Shown: positions 19,823 to 30,921, counted from the stretch's first letter. The stretch is 56,805 nt of DNA from Paludibacterium yongneupense DSM 18731 (GCF_000422925.1 NZ_KE383958.1:189264-246068); one strand, 5' to 3'. Notes: generated from the letters alone by a model not told the origin. Numbers and translations: made by a program.

Positions 19823-19854
19823 CGGTGGACGGGAGGTGTCCCTCCCGTCCACCG
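19823..19854 (+). terminator. Perfect hairpin, first of two in tandem
   Basis: A 14-bp perfect stem (19823-19836 with 19841-19854) closes on TGTC just after the oligosaccharyltransferase stop. It has no T-run itself but abuts a second, canonical terminator. Confidence 0.6.
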
Positions 19855-19859
19855 TTGAT

Positions 19860-19887
19860 AAAAAAACCCGCCTGAGCGGGTTTTTTT
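19860..19887. terminator. Bidirectional terminator between the oligosaccharyltransferase and rpoH
   Basis: A perfect stem with ACCCGC/GCGGGT core and flanking A7/T7 tracts (19860-19871 with 19876-19887, loop CTGA) gives a T-run on both strands, so it can end transcripts of both convergent genes. Confidence 0.92.
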
Positions 19888-19903
19888 GCGGAGGCGCCGA
19901 CGG

Positions 19904-20752
<849 letters not shown>

Positions 20753-20786
20753 GTGTCTTACGCCCTCCTTGATGGGTAGTGCAATC

Positions 20787-20813
20787 TTAGCACTCGTATT
20801 AGTCGAGTGCTAG
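20787..20813. promoter_or_regulatory. CIRCE operator (HrcA site) in the rpoH leader
   Basis: TTAGCACTC, nine spacer bases, then GAGTGCTAG: 17 of 18 arm positions match the CIRCE consensus. The spacer holds TAATAC on the rpoH strand, a possible -10 box, so HrcA binding would block initiation. No good -35 is seen. Confidence 0.9.
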
Positions 20814-20903
20814 CAAGGAAAGTTTCCGTTCGGGGATGATATTTTTTAATCGTACTCATAGCCAGTTATATGGGTTGATCGCATTCCGTCGCGGCGTGCG
20901 GCT

Positions 20904-21812
20904 CTAGCGCGGTTCAATCTGGCGCAGGTGATGGTCGGCCGCCAGGCGTGCGCCGATCACGGCCAGCAAGGCTGAAAGGCCGATGACGACGCCGAGCTCG
21001 CGTAGATCGAGACCGCGCAGCTCGACATGTTCGTTATAGAGGCGGGCGAACTCGGCGATGGCCGGATTCGCCTGCCTGACCAGCAGAGAGGTCAGGCCCC
21101 AGGCCGCCAGTGCCGCCAGCACGCCCTGCCATAGCGCATGGTAGAGGAAGGGGCGGCGAATGAAGCTGTCCGGCGCTCCGATGAGTTTGGATACCTCTAT
21201 CTCGTCGCGCCGCGCGAGTATCTGCATGCGGATCGTGTTGTGCGTGACCAGGACGAGAGCAATGCCGAGTGCCGCAGCCAGGAATATCGTCAGGCCGCGA
21301 CCCAGCTCGACCATTGCGTATAGCCGGCGCGCCCAGCCGGCGTCGAACTGGGCAGTCTCGACCATGGGCAGGCCGGACAGCTCTTTCTGCAACACTTCGA
21401 GGTCGCGGACGTCGATATCGTGCGGGGTGATGATGAAGGCGTCGGGGAGGGGGTTGCCACCGAGGCCGTCGGCCAATCCCTGCAGACCGTTGCGTTTTTC
21501 AAGGTCGGTCAGGGCGTGGCTCTTGCTGACGAAGGTGTAGGTCAGAATTTTCGGATGCTGCCGCAAAATCCCGTTGACCGCAGCGAGGTCGGCATCTTCC
21601 GCGCTGCGCTCCATGAACAGCGTGATCTGGGGGGTGGCGGTCAGTCGTCCGACCCATTGCTGCAAGCTGCTGACGGTCAGATAGAGGCTGATGGGCAGGG
21701 ACAGCGCGACGGAAAGCATGAGCAGGGTCAGCAGGCTGGCCAGCGGCTGACGCAGGATTTTCGAGAGCGCATTCCGCGCACTTTGCCAGTGCAGAAAGAA
21801 GAAGTGTTTCAT
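20904..21812 (-). CDS. ftsX: Cell-division protein FtsX
   Basis: FtsX is the membrane half of the FtsEX complex, which passes ATP-driven signals to periplasmic amidase activators during septation. The 302-residue protein (E. coli 352) has a shortened cytoplasmic N-terminus, a first helix at ~22-45, a periplasmic domain (~50-165) with QITLFMERSAEDADL and TPHDIDVRDLEVLQ, then three more helices near 170-195, 220-240 and 265-290. Its ATG overlaps the ftsE stop by four bases (ATGA), which points to coupled translation. Confidence 0.95.
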   Translation of the reverse strand: MKHFFFLHWQSARNALSKILRQPLASLLTLLMLSVALSLPISLYLTVSSLQQWVGRLTATPQITLFMERSAEDADLAAVNGILRQHPKILTYTFVSKSHALTDLEKRNGLQGLADGLGGNPLPDAFIITPHDIDVRDLEVLQKELSGLPMVETAQFDAGWARRLYAMVELGRGLTIFLAAALGIALVLVTHNTIRMQILARRDEIEVSKLIGAPDSFIRRPFLYHALWQGVLAALAAWGLTSLLVRQANPAIAEFARLYNEHVELRGLDLRELGVVIGLSALLAVIGARLAADHHLRQIEPR

Positions 21813-22462
21813 GCGGCAAATTGTCCTTCACGCAAGCGGATGATGCGGCGGCCGTAATCTTCCATCAGACTTTCGTCATGAGCGGAAATCACCACGGTGA
21901 CGCCGACCTGATGGAACGATTTGAATAGCTCCATGATATCGAGCGCATAAGCGCGATCGAGGTTGGCCGAGGGTTCGTCCGCCAGAAGCAGGGTGGGGCG
22001 GTGGACGACCGCGCGCGCAATGCACAAGCGTTGCTGCTCGCCTCCCGAAAGCCGGACCGGCATCATTTTTTCCTTGCCGAGCAGGCCGACCTTGTCGAGC
22101 GCGGCACGTACCCGCTTCTGCGCTTCGCGGCGGTCGAAACCGATGATGTCGAGCGGAAGCATTACATTGTCAAATACGCTGCGATCGAACAGAATTTTGT
22201 GGTCCTGAAATACCATGCCGATATGCTGACGGACGAAGGCGATCTGATTGGCGCGCAGACGCGACAGATTCTGGTTGTTGACCAGTACGCTGCCGCTAGT
22301 GGCGCGCTCGAGGCCGCCTATCAGCTTGAGCAGTGTCGATTTGCCGGCGCCGGAGTGGCCGGCGAGAAAGACCATTTCGCCGCTGGCAATCGAAAACGAC
22401 AGATTTTTCAGCGCTTCGATGCCTCCTGGGTAACGCTTGGTCACCTGGTCGAACTGGATCAT
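21809..22462 (-). CDS. ftsE: Cell-division ATP-binding protein FtsE
   Basis: The ABC ATPase of FtsEX, 217 residues (E. coli 222). Walker A is [11 protein letters not shown] (~36), the signature is [18 protein letters not shown] (~137), and Walker B is [13 protein letters not shown]. It begins [17 protein letters not shown], as in the family. It lies 54 bases downstream of ftsY and overlaps ftsX. Confidence 0.96.
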   Translation of the reverse strand: MIQFDQVTKRYPGGIEALKNLSFSIASGEMVFLAGHSGAGKSTLLKLIGGLERATSGSVLVNNQNLSRLRANQIAFVRQHIGMVFQDHKILFDRSVFDNVMLPLDIIGFDRREAQKRVRAALDKVGLLGKEKMMPVRLSGGEQQRLCIARAVVHRPTLLLADEPSANLDRAYALDIMELFKSFHQVGVTVVISAHDESLMEDYGRRIIRLREGQFAA

Positions 22463-22516
22463 GCGATTCGATTCCCTTCAGGGTTGGCTGCTGCCGTCGC
22501 GCGGCGGCAGCAAAAC

Positions 22517-23524
22517 TTAGTCGAACAGGGCGTCGATGTAATCGCGCGCCGAGAACGGGCGCAGATCGTCGATGCTCTCGCCTACGCCGATGAAGCGCAA
22601 GGGGATGGGGCGCTGCTTGGCGATGGCCGCGATGACTCCCCCCTTGGCCGTGCCGTCGAGCTTGGTCAGTATCAGGCCGGTCAGGCCGAGTGCATCGTCG
22701 AAAACCTTGACCTGGCTGATCGCGTTTTGTCCGATATTGGCATCCAGCACCAGAATAATCTCGTGCGGAGCCTCGGGCAGGGCTTTTTGTATGACACGCT
22801 TGACCTTGCGGATTTCTTCCATCAGATGCAACTGGGTCGGCAGACGTCCGGCGGTGTCGGCGAGAACGACGTCAATGCCGCGCGCGCGCGCCGCATTGAT
22901 CGCATCGAAGCATACGGCAGCGGCATCGCCGCCCTGTTGCGCAATGACGGTGACGTCGTTGCGCTCGCCCCAGGCGACCAGCTGTTCGCGTGCGGCGGCA
23001 CGGAAGGTGTCGCCGGCGGCGAGCAGGACCGATTTGCCCTGCTGCTGGAAGTATTTGGCCAGTTTGCCGATCGAGGTGGTCTTGCCGGCGCCGTTGACGC
23101 CGGCGAGCATGATGACATACGGTGTGTGCCCGCTCACGTCGAGCGGAACTTCCAGGGGAAGGATCAGCTCGGTAAGCGCATCTTTCAACGCCTGTTTGAG
23201 TTCGGATGCATCCTTCAATCCGCGCAAGCTGACCCGTTCGCGCACCACGGCCAGCAGATGCTGCGTCGCATCGACCCCCATGTCGGCAGTCAGCAGCGCG
23301 GCTTCGAGCTCGTCATAGAGCTCATCGTCGATCTTGCCGCCACCGAACAGGCCCGCCATCTGCTTGCCCAGACGGTCGCGCGTTTTGGCGAGTCCGGCTT
23401 TCAGCCGTTCGGTCCAGGCCGGGCGCTGCGCGATGCCGGCCGGGGATGCGTCAGGCGCGGAGGAGACGGGTTCGGAGACGGGGGCCGCGTCATCCTGGGG
23501 TTTTTTCTTGAAGAAGCTGAACAT
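22517..23524 (-). CDS. ftsY: Signal recognition particle receptor FtsY
   Basis: FtsY docks SRP-bound ribosomes at the inner membrane. The 335-residue protein has an N domain (~35-115) and a GTPase G domain: [18 protein letters not shown] (~135), DTAGRLPTQ (~220), [10 protein letters not shown] (~280), with the C-terminal [14 protein letters not shown]. The acidic A domain is very short, only a Pro/Ala/Asp-rich stretch after [11 protein letters not shown], against ~200 residues in E. coli. First gene of the operon, divergent from rsmD. Confidence 0.96.
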   Translation of the reverse strand: MFSFFKKKPQDDAAPVSEPVSSAPDASPAGIAQRPAWTERLKAGLAKTRDRLGKQMAGLFGGGKIDDELYDELEAALLTADMGVDATQHLLAVVRERVSLRGLKDASELKQALKDALTELILPLEVPLDVSGHTPYVIMLAGVNGAGKTTSIGKLAKYFQQQGKSVLLAAGDTFRAAAREQLVAWGERNDVTVIAQQGGDAAAVCFDAINAARARGIDVVLADTAGRLPTQLHLMEEIRKVKRVIQKALPEAPHEIILVLDANIGQNAISQVKVFDDALGLTGLILTKLDGTAKGGVIAAIAKQRPIPLRFIGVGESIDDLRPFSARDYIDALFD

Positions 23525-23746
23525 GCTTACCTGTTCGGATACGGATAAATGGGTAAATTGTATCCTTTATTGCGCATTTAGGCAGGCCCGGGGGCCGGCC
23601 GGCCGTATCCGGGGGAAGGCGGGGGCGCTAGCGGCTGCGCTTCAAGGTGACGGGCAGGCCGAAATTACGTAGAATTTCAGCGAATTAGCACCACCGTGCT
23701 CCGCTTGGGGTAAAATACGCGGTTTGCAAATTTTCCCTACGGCTCC

Positions 23747-24292
23747 ATGAATCAGCAGAAAGTAAGGATCATCGGCGGCGACTACCGGCGCCGGCTTTTA
23801 CCGTTCCCCGCGGTCGACGGTTTGCGCCCGACTCCGGATCGCGTGCGGGAGACCGTTTTCAATTGGCTCGGACAGCGTCTGGACGGCCTGTCCTGCCTGG
23901 ATCTGTTTGCCGGCAGCGGTGCACTCGGCTTCGAGGCCGCATCGCGCGGCGCGGCGCGCGTGGTGATGGTGGAAAAATCGCGCCAGGTGGCGGCATCGCT
24001 TGAAGGCAATCGCACCGCACTGGGTGCGGCGGCGGTTTCCATTGCCGTGCAGGATGCCATGCTATATCTAAGGAGTGCGCACGAACGATTTGACGTCGTG
24101 TTTCTCGATCCGCCCTACGCGCTGGACCTGCTGCCGCAGGCGCTGAGTCGAGTCGAAGCGGTGCTGGCCGAGGACGGGGTTGTCTACTTCGAGGCGCGGG
24201 CGTGGCCCGGGCTGGAAGGATGGGAAGTCGAGCGCAAGGATCGCGCGGGCCAGGTGCATTATGGTCTGCTGCGTCGTTCTGCGGTCGCATGA
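23747..24292 (+). CDS. rsmD: 16S rRNA (guanine-966-N2) methyltransferase
   Basis: RsmD methylates G966 in the P-site region of 16S rRNA. The 181-residue protein starts VRIIGGDYRRRLLPFP, has RPTPDRVRETVFNWL, the SAM-binding CLDLFAGSGALGFEAASRGA (~48) and motif IV VFLDPPYALD (~120). It is divergent from ftsY as in many proteobacteria. A possible -10 TAAAAT lies at 23711-23716. The coaD gene that commonly follows rsmD in related genomes is absent here. Confidence 0.95.
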   Translation: MNQQKVRIIGGDYRRRLLPFPAVDGLRPTPDRVRETVFNWLGQRLDGLSCLDLFAGSGALGFEAASRGAARVVMVEKSRQVAASLEGNRTALGAAAVSIAVQDAMLYLRSAHERFDVVFLDPPYALDLLPQALSRVEAVLAEDGVVYFEARAWPGLEGWEVERKDRAGQVHYGLLRRSAVA

Positions 24293-24361
24293 GGCGATAT
24301 TGCGTTGTCCCTTGCCGCGGAGCGCGGTGGATGACAGTATTTTATACACTGGAACAGTTGA

Positions 24362-24622
<261 letters not shown>

Positions 24623-24651
24623 TTGGCGCAAGTCACTGATTTTTCTTGCGG

Positions 24652-24687
24652 CGCCCCGTTTGCCAATCGTGCGAATGGGGCGTTTTT
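24652..24687 (+). terminator. Terminator after the ferredoxin gene
   Basis: A stem of about 12 bp built on CGCCCC (24652-24657) and GGGGCG (24677-24682), with inner G-T and A-T pairs and a CAATCGT loop, runs into TTTTT (24683-24687). It separates the ferredoxin transcript from the tRNA-tuf promoter. Confidence 0.85.
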
Positions 24688-24729
24688 CGATTCAACATTA
24701 AAAAAATAGCGAAAAAGACAAAAATCGGG

Positions 24730-24758
24730 TTGACGGGGCGCCGAGTGTTCTATATGAT
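24730..24758 (+). promoter_or_regulatory. Promoter of the tRNA-tuf operon
   Basis: TTGACG (24730-24735), 17 bases, TATGAT (24753-24758). A GC-rich discriminator follows, usual for stable-RNA promoters under growth-rate control. The start is expected near 24765, just before tRNA-Tyr. Confidence 0.85.
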
Positions 24759-24772
24759 TCGGGTCTCTTTCA

Positions 24773-24857
24773 GGGGGGATTCCCGAGCGGTCAAAGGGAT
24801 CAGACTGTAAATCTGACGGCTCAGCCTTCGAAGGTTCGAATCCTTCTCCCCCCACCA
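24773..24857 (+). tRNA. tRNA-Tyr (GTA)
   Basis: An 85-nt class II tRNA. The acceptor stem GGGGGGA pairs with TCCCCCC, the anticodon GTA is at 24807-24809, there is a long variable arm, the T-loop is GGTTCGAATCC, and CCA is encoded (24855-24857). Confidence 0.96.
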
Positions 24858-24908
24858 GATTTTCTAGCGTCTTGGCGGCGTGTAACTTAGGTCGTCGGTG
24901 TGTGTAAG

Positions 24909-24982
24909 GCGGGTGTAGCTCAATGGTAGAGCAGAAGCCTTCCAAGCTTATGACGAGGGTTCGATTCCCTTCACCCGCTCCA
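24909..24982 (+). tRNA. tRNA-Gly (TCC)
   Basis: 74 nt with acceptor GCGGGTG/CACCCGC, D-arm AGCTCAATGGTAGAGC, anticodon TCC at 24941-24943, T-loop GGTTCGATTCC, and encoded CCA. Confidence 0.96.
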
Positions 24983-25004
24983 AGCGTAAAATGCCTGTTT
25001 TAGG

Positions 25005-25079
<75 letters not shown>

Positions 25080-25118
25080 TCGCTTAACTTTATATGTTTC
25101 GGATTCAGGGAATTTGCC

Positions 25119-26309
25119 ATGGCTAAGGAAAAGTTCGAGCGGACGAAACCGCACGTAAACGTCGGCACCATCGGTCACGTCGACCACGGTAAAACCACGC
25201 TGACCGCAGCTATCACCACCATTCTGTCGAAGAAATTCGGCGGCGAAGCCAAGGGCTACGCACAGATCGATAGCGCGCCGGAAGAAAAGGCTCGTGGTAT
25301 TACCATCAATACCGCGCACGTCGAATACGAAACCTCGGCTCGCCACTACGCTCACGTCGACTGCCCGGGGCACGCCGACTACGTCAAGAACATGATTACC
25401 GGTGCCGCCCAGATGGATGGCGCGATCCTGGTTTGCTCGGCCGCCGACGGTCCGATGCCGCAAACCCGCGAACACATCCTGCTGGCCCGCCAGGTTGGCG
25501 TTCCGTACATCATCGTGTTCCTGAACAAGTGCGACATGGTGGATGACGAAGAGCTGCTGGAACTGGTCGAAATGGAAGTTCGCGACCTGCTGTCTTCCTA
25601 CGATTTCCCGGGTGATGACGTTCCTATCATCAAGGGTTCGGCTCTAAAGGCGCTGGAAGGCGACCAGTCCGAAATCGGCGAACCGGCGATCTTCCGTCTG
25701 GCGGACGCTCTGGACAGCTACATCCCGACTCCGGAACGCGCCATCGACAAGCCGTTCCTGCTGCCGATCGAAGACGTGTTCTCGATCTCCGGCCGCGGTA
25801 CCGTTGTGACCGGTCGCGTAGAACGCGGTGTGGTCAAAGTCGGCGAAGAAATCGAAATCGTGGGTATCAAGGCCACGGTCAAGACGACTTGCACCGGCGT
25901 GGAAATGTTCCGCAAGCTGCTGGATCAAGGTCAGGCTGGCGACAACGTGGGCGTGCTGCTGCGCGGCACCAAGCGTGAAGAAGTCGAACGCGGTCAAGTT
26001 CTGGCGAAGCCGGGTTCCATCAACCCGCACACCAAGTTCTCGGCTGAAGTTTACGTTCTGTCGAAGGACGAAGGCGGTCGTCACACCCCGTTCTTTGCAA
26101 ACTACCGCCCGCAGTTCTATTTCCGCACCACCGACGTGACCGGCGCCGTGACGCTGGGCGAAGGCGTGGAAATGGTTATGCCTGGCGATAACGTGGCCAT
26201 CACCGTGGAACTGATCGCTCCGATCGCCATGGAAGAAGGTCTGCGTTTCGCTATTCGCGAAGGCGGCCGTACCGTTGGCGCCGGCGTTGTCTCCAAGATC
26301 ATCGCGTAA
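25119..26309 (+). CDS. tuf: Elongation factor Tu
   Basis: EF-Tu brings aminoacyl-tRNA to the ribosome. The 396-residue protein has the G1 loop GHVDHGKTT (~18), the switch I motif [24 protein letters not shown] (G3), and NKCDMVDD (G4), then domains 2 and 3 ending [11 protein letters not shown]. The start is MAKEKFER at 25119; the open frame back to 25035 crosses tRNA-Thr and is spurious. Upstream is tRNA-Tyr-Gly-Thr (tufB-type context); downstream, 12 bases on, is rpsJ (tufA-type context). This mixed neighbourhood is unusual and is discussed as a finding. Confidence 0.97.
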   Translation: MAKEKFERTKPHVNVGTIGHVDHGKTTLTAAITTILSKKFGGEAKGYAQIDSAPEEKARGITINTAHVEYETSARHYAHVDCPGHADYVKNMITGAAQMDGAILVCSAADGPMPQTREHILLARQVGVPYIIVFLNKCDMVDDEELLELVEMEVRDLLSSYDFPGDDVPIIKGSALKALEGDQSEIGEPAIFRLADALDSYIPTPERAIDKPFLLPIEDVFSISGRGTVVTGRVERGVVKVGEEIEIVGIKATVKTTCTGVEMFRKLLDQGQAGDNVGVLLRGTKREEVERGQVLAKPGSINPHTKFSAEVYVLSKDEGGRHTPFFANYRPQFYFRTTDVTGAVTLGEGVEMVMPGDNVAITVELIAPIAMEEGLRFAIREGGRTVGAGVVSKIIA

Positions 26310-26321
26310 TAGGAAGCTGAC

Positions 26322-26633
26322 ATGCAGAGCCAAAAAATTCGCATCCGCCTGAAAGCTTTCGATTACAACCTGATCGACCGCTCCGCCCAGGAAATTGTTG
26401 AAACCGCAAAACGTACCGGTGCCGTTGTCAAGGGTCCGGTTCCGCTGCCGACCAAAATCGAGCGTTTCAACGTCCTGCGTTCGCCGCACGTGAACAAGAC
26501 TTCCCGCGATCAGCTGGAAATCCGTACCCACTTGCGCCTGATGGACATCGTCGATCCGACCGACAAGACTGTCGATGCCCTGATGAAGCTCGACCTGCCG
26601 GCTGGCGTGGATGTGGAAATCAAGCTGCAGTAA
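26322..26633 (+). CDS. rpsJ: Ribosomal protein S10
   Basis: S10/NusE, 103 residues, sits in the 30S head and also joins NusB in transcription antitermination. The sequence [20 protein letters not shown] and the loop near [12 protein letters not shown] are typical. It is 12 bases after tuf. A terminator-like hairpin 65 bases downstream separates it from rplC, unlike the classical S10 operon where rpsJ leads directly into rplC. Confidence 0.97.
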   Translation: MQSQKIRIRLKAFDYNLIDRSAQEIVETAKRTGAVVKGPVPLPTKIERFNVLRSPHVNKTSRDQLEIRTHLRLMDIVDPTDKTVDALMKLDLPAGVDVEIKLQ

Positions 26634-26697
26634 TGGAAGTCAGAGTATCGTAAGTGTGCTAAGTACTTGCGATTCTTGAATTTTCTGTGATACATTA

Positions 26698-26733
26698 GCG
26701 GACTCGCAATTTTGCGAGTCCGCTTTTGTTTTT
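26698..26733 (+). terminator. Terminator-like hairpin between rpsJ and rplC
   Basis: A perfect 12-bp stem, GCGGACTCGCAA (26698-26709) with its complement at 26712-26723, has a two-base loop and is followed by TTTTGTTTTTG. It is a good intrinsic terminator or attenuator. Just before it, TTGCGA (26667-26672) and GATACA/TACATT (26689-26696) could form a promoter. Confidence 0.8.
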
Positions 26734-26777
26734 GTATGCCGGTCAATCGTAATCGGCACCTGCAAAAGGAAATAAAC

Positions 26778-27422
26778 ATGAGTTTAGGTCTTGTCGGTCG
26801 CAAAGTCGGCATGACCCGCATTTTCGCTGAAGATGGAGCTTCCATCCCGGTGACTGTGCTGGACATGTCCGCCAACCGCGTCACGCAAATCAAAACCCCC
26901 GAAGTGGACGGCTACACTGCCGTTCAAGTTACTTTTGGCGCCCGCAAGGCGAACCGTGTGGTCAAGGCTGAGGCCGGCCACTTTGCCAAGGCAGGCGTTG
27001 AAGCCGGCCGTGGTTTGACCGAGTTCACCCTGTCCGCCGAACAACTGTCGACCTTCAAGCCGGGCGACTCCATTGCCGTGGAAATTTTCCAGGTCGGTCA
27101 AATTGTTGACGTGACGGGTACTTCCAAGGGTAAGGGTTTCTCTGGCGCGATCAAGCGTCACAACTTCTCTTCCAACCGTGCCTCGCATGGTAACTCGCGG
27201 TCGCATAATTCCGCCGGTTCCATCGGTCAGGCGCAGGACCCGGGTCGCGTTCTTCCGGGTAAGCGCATGGCGGGCCAGTACGGTAACGTCAAGAGCACCG
27301 TACAGTGCCTGGAAATTGTCCGTATCGACGTCGAACGTCAACTGTTGCTGGTCAAGGGCGGTGTGCCCGGCGCCATCAATGGCGACGTGGTGGTACGTCC
27401 CAGCGTGAAGGCAGGTGCGTGA
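26778..27422 (+). CDS. rplC: Ribosomal protein L3
   Basis: L3, 214 residues, is one of the first proteins to bind 23S rRNA; its loop reaches the peptidyl-transferase centre. [18 protein letters not shown] holds the glutamine that PrmB methylates in E. coli. ATG 26778 follows AAAAGGAAAT; the longer frame from 26712 starts inside the upstream hairpin and is rejected. TGATG overlap with rplD. Confidence 0.97.
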   Translation: MSLGLVGRKVGMTRIFAEDGASIPVTVLDMSANRVTQIKTPEVDGYTAVQVTFGARKANRVVKAEAGHFAKAGVEAGRGLTEFTLSAEQLSTFKPGDSIAVEIFQVGQIVDVTGTSKGKGFSGAIKRHNFSSNRASHGNSRSHNSAGSIGQAQDPGRVLPGKRMAGQYGNVKSTVQCLEIVRIDVERQLLLVKGGVPGAINGDVVVRPSVKAGA

Positions 27423-28042
27423 TGGAACTGAAAGTTATCAATACGCAAGGTCAGGCTGTCGAAGGCCTGCAAGCGAGCGAAAGTCTTTTCGGTCGCGATT
27501 ACAACGAAGCACTGGTGCATCAGGTTGTTACCGCCTACCTGGCTAACGCCCGTAGCGGCAACCGCTCCCAGCTGACTCGTGCCGAAGTTCACCATGCTAC
27601 CAAAAAGCCGTGGCGTCAGAAGGGTACCGGCCGTGCGCGTTCCGGTATGACGTCGTCCCCGGTGTGGCGTGGTGGTGGTCGTGCGTTCCCGAACAAGCCG
27701 GACGAAAACTTCAGCCACAAGGTTAACCGCAAGATGTTCCGTGCCGGCATGGCTGCGATCCTGTCGCAACTGCTGCGTGACGAACGTCTGATCGTGGTTG
27801 ACAGCCTGACGGTTGAAACGCCGAAGACCAAGGAATTCGCGGCACTGGTCAAGTCCATGGGTCTTGAACAGGGTCTGTTCATTACCAAGGAACTGGACGA
27901 AAACCTCTATCTCTCGTCGCGCAACCTGCCGAACGTGCTGGTGATCGAGGCTCAACAGGTCGATCCGTACAGCCTGCTTCGCTTCAAGAAGATCGTTATG
28001 ACTCGCGAAGCCGTGCAGCAACTCGAGGAGCAATGGGCATGA
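27422..28042 (+). CDS. rplD: Ribosomal protein L4
   Basis: L4, 206 residues, lines the exit tunnel through its loop [14 protein letters not shown] (~60-80). In E. coli, L4 also represses the S10 operon by acting on the leader RNA. Whether the hairpin before rplC is its target here is open. It begins on the last base of rplC and overlaps rplW by four bases. Confidence 0.97.
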   Translation: MELKVINTQGQAVEGLQASESLFGRDYNEALVHQVVTAYLANARSGNRSQLTRAEVHHATKKPWRQKGTGRARSGMTSSPVWRGGGRAFPNKPDENFSHKVNRKMFRAGMAAILSQLLRDERLIVVDSLTVETPKTKEFAALVKSMGLEQGLFITKELDENLYLSSRNLPNVLVIEAQQVDPYSLLRFKKIVMTREAVQQLEEQWA

Positions 28043-28341
28043 ATCAAGAACGTCTTTTGCAAGTAATTCTCGCTCCGGTTGTTTCCGAGAAAAGCACGTT
28101 CGTTGCCGAGAAGAACCAACAAGTCGTTTTCCGCGTAGCTACTGACGCAACCAAGCCTGAAATCAAGGCTGCCGTTGAACTGTTGTTCAGCGTCAAGGTT
28201 GAAAGCGTATCTACCGTGAACGTCAAGGGCAAGGTCAAGCGTTTCGGTCGTTCTTTCGGCCGTCGCAAGGACTGGAAAAAGGCTTACGTAAGCCTGGTGC
28301 AAGGTCAGGAAATCGATCTGACCGGCGCGGCTGCGGAGTGA
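28039..28341 (+). CDS. rplW: Ribosomal protein L23
   Basis: L23, 100 residues, is at the tunnel exit and docks trigger factor and SRP. The start at 28039 overlaps the rplD stop (ATGA) and is 8 bases from GAGGAG; ATG 28033 would be only 2 bases from it, so 28039 is preferred. The C-terminal [20 protein letters not shown] is family-typical. Confidence 0.95.
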   Translation: MNQERLLQVILAPVVSEKSTFVAEKNQQVVFRVATDATKPEIKAAVELLFSVKVESVSTVNVKGKVKRFGRSFGRRKDWKKAYVSLVQGQEIDLTGAAAE

Positions 28342-28352
28342 GGAGATAGAGC

Positions 28353-29186
28353 ATGCCTATCGTTAAGGTAAAACCGACTTCCGCGGGCCGTCGTGCGGTG
28401 GTCAAGGTAGTGCACCCTGACCTGCATAAGGGCGCGCCGCTGGCTTCGCTGGTCGAGAAGAAAAACTCGACTGCCGGCCGCAACAATAATGGCCGTATCA
28501 CCACCCGTCACATGGGCGGTGGCCATAAAAAGAATTACCGTATCATCGACTTCCGTCGCAACAAGGATGGCGTGCCGGCCAAGGTAGAGCGTATCGAATA
28601 CGATCCGAACCGCACCGCGCATATCGCTCTTCTGTGCTACGCGGATGGCGAACGTCGCTACATCGTGGCTCCGCGCGGCGTCAAGCCGGGTGCTGTCCTG
28701 CTGTCTGGCGTTGAAGCCCCGATCAAGGTGGGCAACACGCTGCCGATCCGCAATATTCCGGTCGGTACCACCATCCACTGCATCGAATTGCAGCCGGGTC
28801 GTGGCGCACAAATGGCGCGCTCTGCCGGCGCTTCGGCATTGCTGCTGGCTCGCGAGGGCATCTATGCTCAGCTGCGTCTGCGCTCTGGCGAAATCCGCAA
28901 GGTGCATGTCGACTGCCGCGCGACCGTTGGCGAAGTCGGTAACGAAGAACACAGCCTGGCTAAAATCGGCAAGGCCGGTGCAAACCGCTGGCGTGGTATT
29001 CGTCCGACCGTACGTGGTACGGCCATGAACCCGATCGATCACCCGCACGGTGGTGGTGAAGGTCGTACTGGTGAAGGCCGTGTGCCGGTTAGCCCGTGGG
29101 GCCAGCCGACGAAGGGCTACCGTACCCGTCGCAACAAGCGTACTTCGAATATGATTGTACGCCGTCGCTATTCCACTAAAGGCTAA
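28353..29186 (+). CDS. rplB: Ribosomal protein L2
   Basis: L2, 277 residues, is essential for subunit joining and peptidyl-transferase activity. [18 protein letters not shown] (~223-240) contains the near-invariant histidine region, and the basic tail [12 protein letters not shown] is complete. It lies 11 bases after rplW with a GAGGAGA ribosome site. Confidence 0.97.
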   Translation: MPIVKVKPTSAGRRAVVKVVHPDLHKGAPLASLVEKKNSTAGRNNNGRITTRHMGGGHKKNYRIIDFRRNKDGVPAKVERIEYDPNRTAHIALLCYADGERRYIVAPRGVKPGAVLLSGVEAPIKVGNTLPIRNIPVGTTIHCIELQPGRGAQMARSAGASALLLAREGIYAQLRLRSGEIRKVHVDCRATVGEVGNEEHSLAKIGKAGANRWRGIRPTVRGTAMNPIDHPHGGGEGRTGEGRVPVSPWGQPTKGYRTRRNKRTSNMIVRRRYSTKG

Positions 29187-29191
29187 TTGAC

Positions 29192-29470
29192 ATGGCACGT
29201 TCGCAGAAAAAAGGCCCGTTCGTTGATCTGCACCTTCTGAAGAAGGTTGACGCGGCGCGTGCGACCAGTGACAAGCGTCCGATCAAGACTTGGTCGCGTC
29301 GTTCGACCATCCTGCCGGATTTCATTGGTCTGACCATCGCTGTACACAACGGTCGCACCCACGTTCCGGTTTATGTATCCGAAAACATGGTCGGCCATAA
29401 ACTGGGCGAATTCTCCCTGACTCGTACCTTCAAGGGCCACGCGGCCGATAAGAAGGCGAAGAAGAGGTAA
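29192..29470 (+). CDS. rpsS: Ribosomal protein S19
   Basis: S19, 92 residues, is a 30S head protein near the A site that pairs with S13. It starts [19 protein letters not shown] and contains [23 protein letters not shown]. It begins 5 bases after rplB, so initiation probably relies on coupling. Confidence 0.97.
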   Translation: MARSQKKGPFVDLHLLKKVDAARATSDKRPIKTWSRRSTILPDFIGLTIAVHNGRTHVPVYVSENMVGHKLGEFSLTRTFKGHAADKKAKKR

Positions 29471-29479
29471 GGTGAAGCG

Positions 29480-29809
29480 ATGAGAGTATCTGCATATCTG
29501 AAAAACGTCCGCCTGTCGGCCCAAAAGGGCCGTCTGGTGGCAGACCTGATCCGCGGCAAGTCCGTCGATGAGGCACTCAACATTCTGGCTTTCAGCCCGA
29601 AAAAAGGTGCCGTACTCGTCAAGAAGCTGCTCGAATCCGCTATCGCTAATGCTGAGCATAACGAAGGCGCTGATATCGACACCCTGGCGGTGGAGAGCAT
29701 TTTCGTGGACAAAGGTGCGAGCCTGAAGCGTTTCACGGCACGAGCAAAAGGTCGTGGCAATCGCATTGAAAAGCAGACTTGCCACATCTCGTTGACCGTG
29801 GGCAATTAA
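29480..29809 (+). CDS. rplV: Ribosomal protein L22
   Basis: L22, 109 residues; its beta-hairpin ([20 protein letters not shown], ~79-98) narrows the exit tunnel with L4 and is where macrolide-tolerance changes occur. Length and sequence are normal and no insertion is seen in the hairpin. Confidence 0.97.
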   Translation: MRVSAYLKNVRLSAQKGRLVADLIRGKSVDEALNILAFSPKKGAVLVKKLLESAIANAEHNEGADIDTLAVESIFVDKGASLKRFTARAKGRGNRIEKQTCHISLTVGN

Positions 29810-29819
29810 GGGGTAAGAA

Positions 29820-30521
29820 ATGGGTCAGAAGATTCATCCGACGGGATTCCGTCTTGCCGTTAATAAAAACTGGTCTTCCAAGTGGTTCGCCAGCAGCAAA
29901 GATTTCCCTGTGATGCTGAAGCAGGATATCGATGTTCGCGAATTCCTGAAGAAGCGCCTGGCTCACGCCTCCGTTGGTCGTGTGACCATCGAGCGTCCGG
30001 CAAAGTCCGCCCGCATCACCATTCATAGCGCCCGTCCGGGTGTCGTGATCGGTAAAAAAGGCGAAGACATCGAAGTCTTGAAGCAACAGCTGCAGAAGCT
30101 GCTGGGTGTGCCGGTCCATGTGAACATCGAAGAAGTTCGCAAGCCGGAACTGGACGCGCAAATCATCGCCGACGGTATCGCTTCGCAGCTGGAAAAGCGC
30201 GTGATGTTCCGTCGCGCCATGAAGCGTTCCATGCAGAATGCAATGCGCATGGGTGCCCTGGGCATCAAGATCATGAGCTCGGGTCGTCTGAACGGTATCG
30301 ATATCGCGCGTAGCGAATGGTACCGCGAAGGCCGCGTGCCGCTGCATACCCTGCGTGCCGATGTGGACTACGCGACTTCGGAAGCGAAGACCACGTATGG
30401 CATCATCGGTATCAAGGTTTGGGTATACAAGGGTGAGCTGAAGCCGGGCCAAGTGCAGGCTGCTCCCGCTGCTCCCGAGAAGAAAGTGAGAAAGGGCCCG
30501 CGCAATGTTGCAGCCAACTAG
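29820..30521 (+). CDS. rpsC: Ribosomal protein S3
   Basis: S3, 233 residues, forms part of the mRNA entry channel with helicase activity. A KH domain is visible at [18 protein letters not shown] (~64-81). The C-terminal tail is Ala/Pro/Lys-rich. Its end overlaps rplP by 17 bases. Confidence 0.97.
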   Translation: MGQKIHPTGFRLAVNKNWSSKWFASSKDFPVMLKQDIDVREFLKKRLAHASVGRVTIERPAKSARITIHSARPGVVIGKKGEDIEVLKQQLQKLLGVPVHVNIEEVRKPELDAQIIADGIASQLEKRVMFRRAMKRSMQNAMRMGALGIKIMSSGRLNGIDIARSEWYREGRVPLHTLRADVDYATSEAKTTYGIIGIKVWVYKGELKPGQVQAAPAAPEKKVRKGPRNVAAN

Positions 30522-30921
30522 ACTCAAGTACCGTAAACAGCATAAAGGCCGCAACACTGGTATCGCTACCCGTGGCAACAAGGTTAGCTTCGGTGAGTAT
30601 GGTCTGAAGGCTATGGGTCGCGGTCGTCTGACGGCTCGTCAGATCGAAGCTGCGCGTCGTGCAATGACTCGTCACATCAAGCGTGGCGGCCGGATCTGGA
30701 TCCGTATTTTCCCGGACAAGCCGATCACCTCCAAACCTGCCGAAGTCCGTATGGGTAACGGTAAGGGTACGCCGGAGTTCTACGTGGCTGAAATTCAGCC
30801 GGGCAAGATGCTGTACGAAATGGACGGCGTTGCGGAAGAGATCGCTCGCGAAGCATTCCGTTTGGCTGCCGCCAAGTTGCCGATCGCGACTGTGTTTGTA
30901 ACTAGACAGGTGGGTCAGTGA
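30505..30921 (+). CDS. rplP: Ribosomal protein L16
   Basis: L16, 138 residues, contacts A-site tRNA in the 50[20 protein letters not shown] and [20 protein letters not shown] are diagnostic; the Arg in the latter region corresponds to the YcfD-hydroxylated loop of E. coli. It starts inside rpsC and shares a TGATG overlap with rpmC. Confidence 0.97.
   Translation: MLQPTRLKYRKQHKGRNTGIATRGNKVSFGEYGLKAMGRGRLTARQIEAARRAMTRHIKRGGRIWIRIFPDKPITSKPAEVRMGNGKGTPEFYVAEIQPGKMLYEMDGVAEEIAREAFRLAAAKLPIATVFVTRQVGQ

Noticed and set aside
22001-23548. Plus-strand open frame of 515 codons opposite ftsE and ftsY
   Set aside because: It spans two real genes with Walker motifs on the other strand; no motif in this frame.
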